This document shows positions 20,139-32,946 of a stretch of DNA of 35,000 bases, one piece after another. A model generated the notes under the pieces. It was not told where the DNA came from, made no database searches, and saw only the letters and a program-made list of their open reading frames with translations. Each line of letters opens with the position of its first letter. Position 1 is the stretch's first letter. Both the position numbers and the translations under genes were made by a program. Location: positions 387,765 through 422,764 of the forward strand of contig JAQGDQ010000107.1 in assembly GCA_030141605.1 (NCBI GenBank). The letters run 5' to 3'. This DNA is from Tubiluchus corallicola (taxonomy: Eukaryota; Priapulida; Priapulimorpha; Priapulimorphida; Tubiluchidae).

Positions 20139-21250
20139 ATGGCTGCAGTAGCAGCCTGGCTACCCTTTGCCAGGGCAGCAGCTATCGGCTGGGTCCCAAT
20201 AGCTCAAAACCCTTTTCCAAGACAACCTGTCACCAGAGAAAATCACAGGAATGACGAGAAGGTGATTTTCAGCGTGAGTGGTCGAAAGTTCGAGACTTGG
20301 AGGAGCACCTTGGAACGTTATCCAGAAACACTTTTAGGCTCAAATGAAAAGGAATTCTTCCTTGATGAGGAATCAAAGGAATACTTTTTCGACCGTGATC
20401 CGGACATATTTCGACACGTCTTGTCATATTATCGTACAGGAAAGTTGCACTATCCACGACACGAATGTGTTCAGGCTTTTGACGACGAGCTAGCGTTCTT
20501 TGGGATCATACCTGACATCATTGGAGACTGTTGCTTTGAGGATTACAGGGACAAGAAGAGAGAAAACTCGGAGAGGCTACTCGACGACAAACTGGCCGAA
20601 CAAGCCGAAGGGCCGGTACCACAGATGACGTTTCGTGAAACAATGTGGAGGGCGTTCGAAAACCCTCAAACAAGCACGCATGCTCTTGTGTTTTATTACG
20701 TAACAGGGTTCTTCATCGCGATTTCGGTCATCGCCAATGTGGCGGACACTGTGCCATGCGGAAGGAATCCAAGGACAAGAGTGAACCAATCATGCGGCGA
20801 GAGATATCAAATTATTTTCTTTTGTGTCGACACAGCTTGTGTCATCATCTTTACGTTGGAGTATTTGCTAAGACTCTTCGCCGCTCCGGAGAGATGGAAG
20901 TTTGCCCGAAGTGTGATGAGTATTATCGACGTGGTGGCAATATTCCCTTACTACATAGGACTCTTTCTTACGGACGACAATGACGACGTCAGCGGGGCTT
21001 TCGTCACGCTGAGGGTGTTTCGCGTTTTCCGTATTTTTAAGTTTTCCAGACATTCGCAAGGTTTGCGAATTCTTGGCTATACCCTCAAGAGTTGTGCAAG
21101 TGAACTAGGCTTTTTACTATTTTCCTTAACCATGGCCATCATTATATTTGCCACCGTTATGTTTTACGCCGAGAAAAACGAATACAAGACAACGTTTACT
21201 AGCATTCCTGCGGCATTCTGGTATACCATCGTTACCATGACGACGCTAGG
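20139..21250 (+). CDS. Shal: Shal/Kv4 voltage-gated potassium channel, first coding exon
   Basis: Encodes residues 1-370 plus two bases of codon 371 of a Kv4 (KCND-type) A-type K+ channel alpha subunit. In order: the hydrophobic N-terminus [18 protein letters not shown], which in Kv4 binds KChIPs and acts in inactivation; the T1/BTB tetramerisation domain (about 41-140) with the full Kv4 zinc motif HX5CX20CC (H104, C110, C131, C132); S1 (about 183-204), S2 (224-245), S3 (257-277); S4 with [14 protein letters not shown] (Arg/Lys every third residue, 292-304); S5 (325-345); and the pore helix ending TMTTLG. The donor GG|GTAAGT at 21250/21251 splits the selectivity-filter Gly codon, so YGD and S6 lie in exon 2, outside this window. 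The start has a strong context (ATCATGG) and an upstream in-frame stop. The exon is intact. Confidence 0.98.
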
Positions 21251-21920
21251 GTAAGTACGAATTAAATTCAAGTTTGTTTTAATAAGTAATGACCGACGAC
21301 AGGCAAATCTTCAAGAAACTATTAAAATTCCGGCGCACAATTTTGCTAATGCACTGTTAATTTATTCAAGAACAGCTCTACATCAATCTAAATAAAGTCA
21401 GTTTTGAGACATTACCAACATTGACTAATATAAAAGCGAGCTTACTCACCAGCTAAAATAAATTAATAAAGTAATTAATTTAATTAAACAAGTAATAAAT
21501 AAATTAAAATACGCTGAAATTATGAAGTACAATGCAGTGAAATGCAGAGCAATTAAAGGCAGCTAGTAACACAAAGTGTTATGGAAAATGCGACTGACAA
21601 TTTGTTTTCAGAATGTGCACATAGCTCACTGTAACGTTACAGGTGTTTGGCTGTTTATTAACAGTTCGAAAGATCAATGCTTAATCCTATTTCTTCAGCC
21701 AGCGAAGTCTAAAAATTGATTCTTAGTGCCTTATCGCTTAGACCTGATTTCGTCTCGCGAGAAAGCAAGATATTAAAAATTATTATATTCTGTTTAAGAC
21801 TTACACTTAGATGACTGAAAAGTAAACTATTCATGGTGCGTGCTTCATGACACACGTTTTGATAAGTCTGACTTGAGCAACTGATCTTATAAGGCATCTC
21901 CACAGATCTGTTGTAATCTG

Positions 21921-21923
<3 letters not shown>
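21251..21923 (+). other. Start of Shal intron 1
   Basis: Begins GTAAGTACG, a strong donor. The following AT-rich DNA has no exon or repeat that I recognise. Shal exon 2 (expected to start with YGDMVP-like codons) was not found anywhere downstream, so the intron probably spans the rest of the window. Confidence 0.7.
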
Positions 21924-23428
<1,505 letters not shown>

Positions 23429-23710
23429 GTTGTTGTTGTTGTTGGCATCCTTCTGTCTCGGAAGACAATGGAGTCTGCGCCAAGAGAGTCAGTTATTGAT
23501 CACATTGATGGAGCTGCAGCGTCGACTGTCGATCTTTGAACGTCTCCAGGGCGCACGCCTGGGCAAGGTGTATGGAGATCCTGAGTTGCCCAGACAACAG
23601 GAACCCCCTCTCTTCCTCCCTGGTGTAGTCCAAAGGAAAGCGGAGCAATACGTTTGGCACCAGGTTGGCTGCAGGAGCTGCCGGAGTCAGTGAGTCGGTC
23701 AAGTCTAATA
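23429..23710 (-). mobile_element. 5S-derived SINE, copy 3, 5'-truncated
   Basis: The 3' portion of the SINE on the minus strand: the (AAC)n tail is at 23429-23440, and the body is nearly identical to copy 1 up to AAGTCTAATATG at 23710. The linker and 5S head are missing. A small internal deletion removes about 13 bp after GTCGACTGT. CTAATATG occurs both just before the tail and at the truncation point, so it may be a target duplication, but copy 1 carries the same bases internally, which makes this ambiguous. Confidence 0.88.
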
Positions 23711-24240
23711 TGACCAACCGATAATCTCGTTGGCTAACAACAAGCAGGAACACTTCGTACGTCATAAATAAACTGGAAGGTTTGGTTATGACGAAAACCA
23801 GAAGGTTGGGCGATTCATGTCCAGACTACGAAAACACTGAATTGAAGTCGAATTTTTCACATCACGTGGTCGTGAAAGGTACGGTTTAGACCAGACGGTT
23901 TAGTCTAGTTGTAATGCGTCTGCCCCTCTCTTCCTCCCTGGTGTAGTCCAAAGGAAAGCGGAGCAATACGTTTGGCACCAGGTTGGCTGCAGGAGCTGCC
24001 GGAGTCAGTGAGTCGGTCAAGTCTAATATGACCAACCGATAATCTCGTTGGCTAACAACAAGCAGGAACACTTCGTACGTCATAAATAAACTGGAAGGTT
24101 TGGTTATGACGAAAACCAGAAGGTTGGGCGATTCATGTCCAGACTACGAAAACACTGAATTGAAGTCGAATTTTTCACATCACGTGGTCGTGAAAGGTAC
24201 GGTTTAGACCAGACGGTTTAGTCTAGTTGTAATGCGTCTG
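23605..24240. repeat. Exact 318-bp tandem duplication
   Basis: 23605-23922 and 23923-24240 appear identical base for base by eye. Each unit holds part of the 5S-derived SINE body, about 180 bp of unique DNA, and the first about 30 bp of the tRNA-derived SINE, cut inside the tRNA-like part before the B box. The junction (TGC then CCCTCTC at 23921-23929) joins the two SINEs with one or very few bases of homology. This is either a very recent duplication or an assembly artefact. Confidence 0.95.
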
Positions 24241-24442
24241 CTTTCCGTCTGTGAGGTCGTGAGTTCGAACCAGCGGCCGGGTCATACCAAAGATTTTAAA
24301 AATGGTACCTGCTGTTGCCCTGCTTGACGCGTGGTATTTAGGGTAAAAGTGGGGTAATAATAGTCTTTGTTATGTAGTTGTAGGTTGTTATTTACAGTCG
24401 GCGATAATAGCTCTTTGAGCTAATGTTAATTATTATTATTAC

Positions 24443-24517
<75 letters not shown>
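24211..24517 (+). mobile_element. tRNA-derived SINE, copy 2, with (ATT)n tract
   Basis: Matches the minus strand of 9383-9586 along its whole length. It has an A box TAGTCTAGTTGT (24219-24230) and a B box GAGTTCGAACC (24261-24271). The body ends GGCGATAATAGCTCT at 24414. Twelve bases later a (TTA)n microsatellite (24429-24516) begins, probably an expanded tail. The first 30 bp are also present in the upstream duplicated unit (23893-23922). Confidence 0.88.
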
Positions 24518-25375
24518 GGCTCGTTTCGAAAAGCAATAACCGAGGTAGAAAACCTTAACTGATTAAGAAGAGAATAACAGTGAAAATGATAAAACAGATG
24601 ATGATAATAACGAATGCGATGATGGTGATAATGATAATGATAACGATGATGATGGTAATAACCAACTCAACTATCTTTATAATGATGATGACAAGCATGT
24701 CAGCGATAATGACGATGGCGATGATGATTGTCATGATGCACATAATAAGGACGAAAGTGAAACAAAGAATAATGATGATCTATCTATAAAAATGTGTTGA
24801 ATTACACGTGCATCTGCGAACATTTACTGCAAATCTTTTTATACTAGCCTCTCGCGTGTCAAGCAGGTTCTGTGACACACTCTGTCTACGTGATAAGTAC
24901 CACAAACTGCAGCTTAATGGCAGGAATTGATCTCTCGCTGTGAGGTCAATACAATGACACGGCGACAATGAGTTTAATATCTACTGCTGTTGCATGCTTG
25001 GAAACATCACATTGTAATTAGCAAGCTCAATTCTACAATGCGGATGCTGCCACTCAAATGCATAAATTATGCAACTCTATTTTAGGGCTTGATGGCTGTA
25101 TCTTCTATACCAGAATAGAATTGTCATTGTAAGGTTTACAATTAGCCTGATGCACCTGCTGCACTTTTATAGAAATTAACAAAATTAAACGATATTCAGT
25201 GCCAATTTGACTGATTCGAAGTCATAGTGGTTGAGATTTCAACTATTGGTGGTAATTACTGTGAATATTAAACACGTAACATTTTTGATTGTCATTGGTC
25301 ATTGCTTCTCAACTTCTCCTAGGGCTTTTGAGTTAAATTCAAATTTTTTTCATAAGTATTTAGGTACTGTGTGGG
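24518..25375. other. Intron sequence with cryptic GATAAT/GATGAT simplicity
   Basis: 24565-24780 is rich in GATGAT, GATAAT and related triplets, which creates open frames of Met/Ile residues on both strands without coding value. The rest shows no feature. Confidence 0.5.
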
Positions 25376-25808
25376 GTAGATTCTAGGGTGTGCATTCTCT
25401 ACCAGAAAGCGAATTCGAATCGAATGGAATTTGTGACTTTCGAATTCGAAACGAACCGAATTTCAGTATTTCGAATCCGAAGCGAATTCGAATTGAGTTT
25501 GAAAGATTTTCGAACTAGTTTTCGAAGCACTAGTAAAAAGTGGTCTTGCAAAGATCATGAATATTACTTGATTTTGTTCTGCGGTAAAACCACTATTAGT
25601 TTGTTAAAAGTTGTACACAGAAACTGCAGCTAAATTTGCTAGGTGTATACTTTTCAAACATTTTAATGATAAAGAACGTGTGTGGCTGGACTGCTGAATT
25701 ATTCGAATCTATAATATCACGTTCGAGTCGAAAACGGACATTCGAATTCGATTCGAAGGTTCGAACTCGAACGTTCGATGCTCACCCTTAGTAGATGCGT
25801 ACTTGGGC
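25376..25808. mobile_element. hAT-like MITE with 8-bp target duplication
   Basis: Imperfect inverted repeats TAGGGTGTGCATTC (25384-25397) and the complement of GATGCTCACCCTTA (25787-25800) bound a 417-bp element. The interior has palindromic GAATTCGAA-rich sequence near both ends. The flanks GTAGATTC (25376-25383) and GTAGATGC (25801-25808) match at 7 of 8, as expected for the 8-bp duplication made by hAT transposases. There is no transposase coding region. Confidence 0.82.
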
Positions 25809-25920
25809 TTTTAAAAAGAATTCTTTAAGGGCTGCAGTTAGGAATCAAATGCATAAGATTAAATTACTCTGTAACTATAGTACCCAGAATCACGAAACTT
25901 GAAGAACATCTGTGTTCTGG

Positions 25921-26014
25921 GGCATCGCGGCAAGGAGGGAGTCGTGGCATAGGGAGGTGAGCAGAATCATGTCCCTGGACGTGTGATTCATTGGATGATG
26001 AAGAAGACACGTAA
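25921..26014 (+). pseudogene. LINE reverse transcriptase C-terminal fragment, copy A
   Basis: Reads GIAARRESWHREVSRIMSLD and V, then TGA (25984-25986), followed by a GATGATGAAGAAG tail. The same C-terminus (GIAASRESWHREVSRIMSLN, V, stop) is found on the minus strand at 32180-32245, about 93% identical in DNA over 74 bp. A short D/E-x-W-x-x-x-V segment followed by a stop is a common ending of RTE-like LINE polymerases. Extreme 5' truncation leaves only the last about 22 codons recognisable. Confidence 0.7.
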
Positions 26015-26404
26015 CAACTTAATTTTAATAGTGCATTTACTGCAGCGGTCTTAAAAATTATCATTTTTTATATAATTTTAATAAACTGCTACGTATGAAT
26101 AACAGTATGAAAAACCCCAGTATGAATAACAGAACACTAAATTTAAGAAACATTAGAACATTTAATGACTCGTTTTGAATATCCGACATACGAACACGAT
26201 GATACTTACTCAAATCATAATTTCATTTTTCCTAGACCTTACTAAACTAGTTTATATTTTATTTTTAAATTTCTAGTTGCACTTATAGTTTAGCTTGCAC
26301 CAGACGCATTTGCCCATAACAGTGTATGTTTTTATATGAACTAACACTGATTGTCTGTCTTTTAATATGATGGTCAATGTTTTTAAAATGGCAAATAAAG
26401 ATTT
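26015..26404. other. Intron sequence; possible retroposon 3' end before (TAC)n
   Basis: AT-rich. TGGCAAATAAAGATTTTAC immediately precedes the TAC tract at 26405. This fits the retroposon-tail pattern seen elsewhere, but no second copy or clear hairpin was found. Confidence 0.35.
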
Positions 26405-26823
<419 letters not shown>

Positions 26824-27225
26824 GTAAATTGATTGAATAAAAAGGAAAATAGTTTTGCGCTCGTGTAAGCAGCGTATTCATACATGGTTTGTCTTCTTTG
26901 TTCGGATGTTGCAGAGTTCAATTAACAACAAGAGTTTAAATCCAATTTGCTTTATCTATTGAGATTAGCATGAAAATGAAGTTCTTTAAGACTTGGAAAT
27001 CCATCTCTTCCTAAAGACTGTTGAGGTCGCACTTTCCTTGCAATCGAATTTCATCTCAAGAGCATCATCGATACTGAAACAAGTAGGCAGAGCTCTTTCA
27101 ACTTCCTTTTGCTGATCTCCACGCCACATTAGTGTGTTTGTCTCTTTCTCTTTCAGATTCACTCTAGTTTGTCAATAATTTTGGCTACTAATTCTATGTA
27201 AGCTAAAATTTGGCCACCAGAATGT
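26824..27225. other. Intron sequence, no feature recognised
   Basis: AT-rich sequence up to the SINE target duplication. Confidence 0.4.
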
Positions 27226-27532
27226 TTTTTCACAGTGGTTGATATCCTTCTGTCTCGGAAGACAATGGAGTGTGCGCCAAGAGAGGCCTTCGGGGCTCCA
27301 CTCCTGATTTGGAAGGTTTACTCCTCTACACATGACTTCCTCCGCCCTCTAGCCGTTGGCTGCTTGTGTAGCTCTTCCGCCTAGTGTCGAGAAACAGTAT
27401 GGGCAGCCTACAGCACCTGGTATTCCTAGGCGGTCACCCATATAAGTACTAACCAGGCTCTACGTTGCTTAACTTCGGTGATTAGACGAGAACCTGTGTT
27501 TTCAACGTGATTTGGCCGTAGTTTTTGACAGT
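27226..27532 (-). mobile_element. 5S-derived SINE, copy 4, internally deleted
   Basis: Retains both ends: the 5S head (27521 down to about 27408, with a good C box) and the 3' hairpin region at 27237-27285. About 240 bp of the central body is missing relative to copy 2, between CAAGAGAG and GCCTTCGGGG. Candidate 11-bp target duplications with one mismatch, TTTTTCACAGT (27226-27236) and TTTTTGACAGT (27522-27532), flank it. The (AAC)n tail has decayed to about one unit. Confidence 0.88.
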
Positions 27533-28458
27533 ACGTAATAGCTATTCATTCCTTTGATGGGCTCGAAGCTGACTGACTAGGCCAATCATATACCCGATAC
27601 AATACCAACATTTACGACAATATACGGTATAGTTCAACATATTAGTTTCTTGTAACGTATTGTATCAAACCTGGGGTCCAGCGACGGATCCGTCTCAGGA
27701 TGTATAAAGCGGCATGCAAGTTATGACAATCATAGCAGACGAGGAACATTCGAGTATAAAATGTACTTGATTTCATAACCAGTACGTGAAAATCTTCACA
27801 AGAAAGGTGATGTGAACAGACTTTGTATAAAATCATCAAACCTATAGCATTCACCTTTACAGACAGAAAGGCCAGGTTGGAATCGTCAAGTTACGTCATG
27901 CATTCTGTTTTATACAGATACATTTGTATTACTGGGCTTCTCAACCACACCCATTACTAACATTATGGGTTGGCCGATATCTGCCTTCGTAACACTATGG
28001 CAGAAGTTTTTCAGAAAGAACGAAGTGATTCTAATGTAATTAGTTAATGTATTAGTTAGTCTATCGGAATGCTGATGATATTTGTTACTAGTAGGCATGT
28101 CATCCCATTAAACTGCATTTAGCATAAACAAGCAATTGAGAATCGCAGAAATTACATGACACACTTCGCAAAGATAATAACAAATTCGCAGCTTCGATGA
28201 CGTTATCACTGCGTGGAAAATTCTTGACGTTTTGACAATTGTCAAAACAAAAAATTGTTTCTTTGAATAACACGCAGTATTGAAGTGAGAATATTTCAGT
28301 CACTGAGTGACGTGCAGCAAATAGCAAATGAAATACAAGGATAACCTCCAGGCAGTGTAATGTTAGATCGTTATTTGTTGTTCTCTGTTTGTTCGAAAAC
28401 GAATAACAATCAACTCGGTTTCATTGTTCACTTTTGAAAAATGAACAACAATCTATTA
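27533..28458. other. Intron sequence, no feature recognised
   Basis: Unique AT-rich sequence. Minus-strand open stretches of 60-75 codons at about 27642-28327 carry no recognised motif. Confidence 0.4.
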
Positions 28459-29150
28459 TATAGGTTTTACACGTCAAATGTAGACACAGGAAAGTTCAAA
28501 TGTGACTTAGGTAAGTTAAATGTAGACATAGGAATTTCGATTGTGTTTTGGTGACTGAAATGTGACTTAGGTAAGTCAAATGTAGATGCATTACTTTGAA
28601 TAAATAGGTAATTAACTCATTTAAGTGCAAATTACAAAAAATAAACTAAAGATAGTCATCACCTCTTTCATAACTTTGAAAAATGTGTTGTTTATCCCTT
28701 CCCAATGAACAGTGAATCACTAATTAGTTTTTTAAGTAATGCATTAGCATTGCATTAATGAATTAGTTTCTCTCAAGAAACATTGTTTATTTTAAGAATG
28801 TATTGTTTTCTCTAACAGTCCCAATGGTATGTAAAGTTTACAGAATATTAGTGAACTATTAGTAGACCTAAAAAGTTATTATTTTCACAGCAATTATTAA
28901 ATTAAGATTAAAGGAGATTAAATTTTACTTCCTCAAGCTTTACCACCTATCCACATTTGAGATACCAATGTCACATTTCACTTGACATGTGTCTACATTT
29001 GACTTACCAAAAACGCTTAACATTTCTTGAAAACCATTGTTAACATATTTGAACTACCTAAGTCTACATTTGAGTTACCAAGACACATTTGAATTACCTA
29101 AATCTACATTTGAGTTAACGTAGGTCTACATTTGACATGTAAAACATATA
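28459..29150. mobile_element. 692-bp inverted-repeat element with subterminal motif arrays
   Basis: Terminal 27-bp inverted repeats (28459-28485 and 29124-29150) match at 25 of 27. Inside each end the motif CAAATGTAGAC and the related CAAATGTGACTTAGGTAAG recur several times, pointing inward: 28472-28590 on the left, and in complement at about 28970-29135 on the right. This gives extended imperfect fold-back ends. The centre is unrelated AT-rich DNA without a transposase. It resembles a non-autonomous DNA transposon with subterminal transposase-binding repeats. The target duplication is unclear (possibly TA or TATA). Confidence 0.75.
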
Positions 29151-30870
29151 GTAAGTATTGTTGTGCCTTGCGTCACGCGTGAATAGGGGCCAATTACCTG
29201 CTGTAATCAAAGGAAAGAACAAGTCACTCATTATGTTGGGTTTATTTTACTGTTACCACTTAAACTTAGAAAAATATAATAAATTGATGATGATGATAAG
29301 TCTTTATTAGCCTCTTTTTGCAGGTAAAAATTTCTGTACAAAAATTATACAATTTTGCCTAAGCCCTAAAGTGAATTCTACAATATTACATTTACTCATT
29401 CTGTAATTAGCTTTTTTAATTTGTACGTGTAGCATTATTTACAGTGATGTTAAACAAGGAGTATTGAAGTGCGTGCTAAAATCGAGGTTATTAATGCAGC
29501 AAGTTTCCTGTGAGGTAACCCAAAAATGCAGATAAATTAATATACCAAATTATTAAATACCAAATTCAATATTTAAATCCACAAAAGTTACAATCAGTAA
29601 TCTCAAGAACTACACAAATTAAATCCATATTTTACTAAAAATTAACAGCAGGATCTTAAAATTAAAGGGCCGCTTACAAAGAAGGTTAGTACCGACATTA
29701 AATTTTCATTTTTGGTCCAACACACAAGATTTGAATTGAATTTCCCAGTTCATTTAGTAACACATATCACCTGTTTGCGTTATAAAATAAAGAAATTTGC
29801 AAAGATACCTATAAAGCATAAATTTAATATATCCTACCTCTGAATATAAATTTTCAGGCGTGGTGGTTGCCGCCATTCACTTGAAAATTATGACGTAACT
29901 GGGAGACTTCGTGACTTTCCGTAAGCGCCTCGTGGCTTTTCGTAAGCACGCGTTACTTAAATTAACCTAATTTTTACTTAGCTCTCTATTTTTTGTAAAA
30001 ACTTATTACACGTTTGGTAAAGATTTACAGTACGCTACTTTTCTTCAATGACGTCACTGGAAGAAGAATGGGCATTGAGAATAAGACTTTAAAGTGAATT
30101 TATCAGTTACACGAGGCGCTTATTTCAGTTTTCTTACTAAATCCTTCTAAGATTTTTCGTACACATTGAGGTAAGTCTAACCTTCTGGAAGACTTGGTCT
30201 TTCCTTTAAGATGTTATTGTGTTATTTGCTTTTACGTTCACAAACAACGAATAAGAAGCTAACTTTACGAGGCTTAAAATCGAGGGCTACAGTAACAAAA
30301 ATGCTTGTGTGGCCACTCGCCTTAGGAGCTTGTGAAGCCAGAGAGACTAGAAAAAAAAACAGCTGGCGGAAACCCCAACCTTTCAGCGAAATCATAAATC
30401 TTTGCTGATTCCAAAGGTCACTAAACTCACGGCTTTCCCCATAACCGTATTACTTTGTTTGGGCCAGAAACGGTAACGGTCATAAAAGGGCAAACATGAG
30501 ATTGGCCAACGTTTAACATTTAACATGAAATAGAATGCTTAATAGCATGCGTCTGACAAGTGCACTTCCTTCTAAATATTATCTCGTCAGAAGAAGCCAT
30601 TGATTGTCTCATCATGATGAACTCACCAGAAGCCAGTAATAAATAAACAATTAAGAAACCTATATTGTATAACCTTTCACTAGGTGACCTAATACTCAAC
30701 TTATTGCTTTGTAATTTAACAAGAATATTTCAATACATTTCTACTGCATTTTTTCTTTTGGAGCATCCTGTAATTACATTTAATAACAGTACCACAAGAG
30801 CAGCTGCAGTTGATGTAATGGTGATGAAACAAAAACTTTGTCAAAAGTAAGCAGAAGTAATGGTGTACTG
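29151..30870. other. Intron sequence; short (ATG)n and a possible retroposon end at 29290
   Basis: On the minus strand AGGCTAATAAAGACTTATC leads into (ATC)n near 29290, resembling a retroposon 3' end with a short tail. The rest is AT-rich without a supported gene. Open stretches at 30211-30408 and 30665-30850 are not backed by motifs or splice sites. Confidence 0.4.
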
Positions 30871-31630
30871 AGAATAGAAGTGAGTGAAGTAAGGCGGAGA
30901 GAGAAGGATTGATAGTATTACAGAGGTAAAATATAACCTAGAATAGAAGTGAGTGAAGTAAGGTGGAGAGAAAAGAATTGATAGTATTACAGAGGTAAAA
31001 TGTAACGTAGAATAGAAGTGAGTGAAGTAAGGTGGAGAGAGAAGAATTGATAGTATTATAGAGGTAAATGTAACGTAGAATATAAGTGAGTGAAGTAAGG
31101 TGGAGAGAGAAGAATTGATAGTATTATAGAGGTAAAATGTAACGTAGAATAGAAGTGAGTGAAGTAAGGTGGCGAGAGAAGATCTGATAGTATTACAGCG
31201 GTAAAATGTAACCTAGAACAGAAGTGAGTGAAGTAAGGTGGCGAGAGAAGAATTGATAGTATTACGGAGGCATAATGTAACGTAGAATAGAAGTGAGTGA
31301 AGTAAGGTGGAGAGAGAAGAATTGATGGTATTACAGAGGTAAAATGTAACGTAGAATAGAAGTGAGTGAAGTAAGGTGGAGAGAGAAGAATTGATAGTAT
31401 TACAGAGGTAAAATGTAACGTAGAATAGAAGTGAGTGAAGTAAGGTGGAGAGAGAAGAATTGATGGTATTACAGAGGTAAAATGTAACGTAGAACAGAAG
31501 TGAGTGAAGTAAGGTGGAAAGAGAAGAATTGATAGTATTACAGAGGTAAAATGTAACGTAGAATAGAAGTGAGTGAAGTAAGGTGGAGAGGGAAGAATTT
31601 ATAATATTACAGCGGTAAAACTGTACGTGT
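30871..31630 (+). repeat. 69-bp tandem array, 11 copies
   Basis: GAATAGAAGTGAGTGAAGTA starts at 30872, 30941, 31010, 31078, 31147, 31216, 31285, 31354, 31423, 31492 and 31561. The period is 69 bp, with one 68-bp unit. Purine-rich units carry GGTGGAGAGAGAAGAATTGA and TATTACAGAGGTAAAATGTA. Substitutions such as GGCGAGAG and GATGGTATT are shared by nonadjacent units. There is no long frame in any direction. Confidence 0.95.
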
Positions 31631-32149
31631 GAGAGAAGTAAAAAAGATCAATTTATTCAAAATCAAAAGATCTCTTTTTGTATCCCTGACCAGCGCAAGA
31701 CCCATAAAATCATTTAACTGATTATCAATTTTATTGATGCATTATTGTCCTGCGTTTTGTTTAGTGCAAATCAGCTCAATTAATCTTCAAGTCGAGCAAT
31801 TTTAAACCAGAATCTGACAGTGTTTGAACGAGTTAATCCATTATCTGAGCAAGCCATGGTTAGCACCACACGCCAGTCTATGTCATTTTATGTCTGACGC
31901 TGTCAAGGGTTGCTGGAAGCCAATATTATAGGCTCTGCTGGAAGCCATCAGAATTGACGTGGCGGCTTGACAAGGTTGCCATAATGGCTTTTATTTTGCA
32001 CAATGTGTGACTGGTAAATGATGCTCACAGTTACTGATATCCCACAGTCGTAGATTTATGCTTTCCTTCCGTAATCACAACATTAGATGCCATTCTCACT
32101 TAATTAATCTGAGTTGAGGTTTGATGACGTCACAGAAAAGTTTAAATAT
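31631..32149. other. Intron sequence, no feature recognised
   Basis: Unique sequence. GCTGGAAGCCA occurs twice near 31910-31950 as a short local repeat; TGACGTCA occurs near 32124. Confidence 0.4.
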
Positions 32150-32700
32150 TCCCTTCCTTTCTTCTTCTTCTTCAATGAATCACACGTTCAGGGACATGAT
32201 TCTGCTCACCTCCCTATGCCAGGACTCCCTGCTCGCCGCAATGCCCGAAGTGGATTTATTTCTAAGGGTCAATGTTGAAATGTTTAAATCTTTCTGTGCA
32301 AAATCTAAATATGTTAACATTTGTCCTCCTGCAGGTTTTTTAGCTGGTTCTTATCTTCACAGGAATATCATCAGGTAGACTAAGCATGTGCCTAATCTAT
32401 CTTAAACGGCGTCCTTTTATTTTTCTTGTCCAAGGTTCTTCTTTTATTTTTTCATATAGATCCTTGTTTGAAATTTTCTTTGGTCATCTAATACCCAAAA
32501 TGTTTCTGTAATTTCACCTTTGAAACGCATCGATTTCAGCTTTATGATTTGCTTTTAATGTCCAGAGCTCAGAGTTATACAGAAATACAATTTCAACTAA
32601 GGCAGAGAATATTCTAATCTTTGTTTCCAAACAAATCTTCCTATTTTCAAAAACTTTTGTGAGTTTTGAGTAAGCTGATAATGCCATTATCTTCCCACAA
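32150..32700 (-). pseudogene. Degenerate RTE-like LINE reverse transcriptase, 3' portion
   Basis: Minus-strand reading, with several stops and frame changes, gives a recognisable LINE ORF2 tail. KVFENRKICLETKIRIFSAL is followed by LYNSELWTLKA (LYGSETWTL-like), then RNILGIR-PKKISNKDLYEK, EEPWTRKIKGRRLR, a RHMLSLPDD-type segment and, at 32245-32180, GIAASRESWHREVSRIMSLN, V and a stop. The order and spacing match the region after the reverse transcriptase fingers/palm in RTE and related families. The 3' end carries (GAA)n at about 32158-32172. The catalytic YADD part is absent, so the copy is 5'-truncated and dead. It is related to the fragment at 25921. Confidence 0.75.
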
Positions 32701-32946
32701 CCCGTAATTCAAAAATTCTGCACTGATATCCCGATATGTGCAAATCTGTGTTTCACGTTTAATCGGACAATTCTGAGGAAAGCCAATTATCGTCTGGAAG
32801 GAATATAACAGCCGCATTAAGCAGCGCTCCACGCTGTTTCAGCAACTGAAGCTGAACTCACAGACAGGAAATTACGATTTGTGTTCTGGTTGACATTTAA
32901 GGCAGGTACACGTAATGTCTGCCTTGCATGAATGTATGATTTGTGT
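32701..32946. other. Intron sequence before the 42-bp array
   Basis: May contain further decayed LINE sequence on the minus strand (to about 32830); nothing definite was seen. Confidence 0.35.

Noticed and set aside
20269-21059. Antisense and alternative-frame open stretches in the Shal exon
   Set aside because: They are shadows of the highly conserved channel coding frame.
24211-24284. tRNA gene
   Set aside because: A and B boxes are present, but the sequence is followed by a repeated body and no clean cloverleaf could be drawn; it is a SINE head.
24580-24789. Met/Ile-rich peptides
   Set aside because: Product of degenerate GATGAT/GATAAT simple sequence.
32121-32378. Plus-strand 85-codon protein containing RDMILLTSLC
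   Set aside because: At first it looked conserved with 25.9 kb, but the opposite strand encodes the LINE C-terminus RESWHREVSRIMSL, which explains the conservation.
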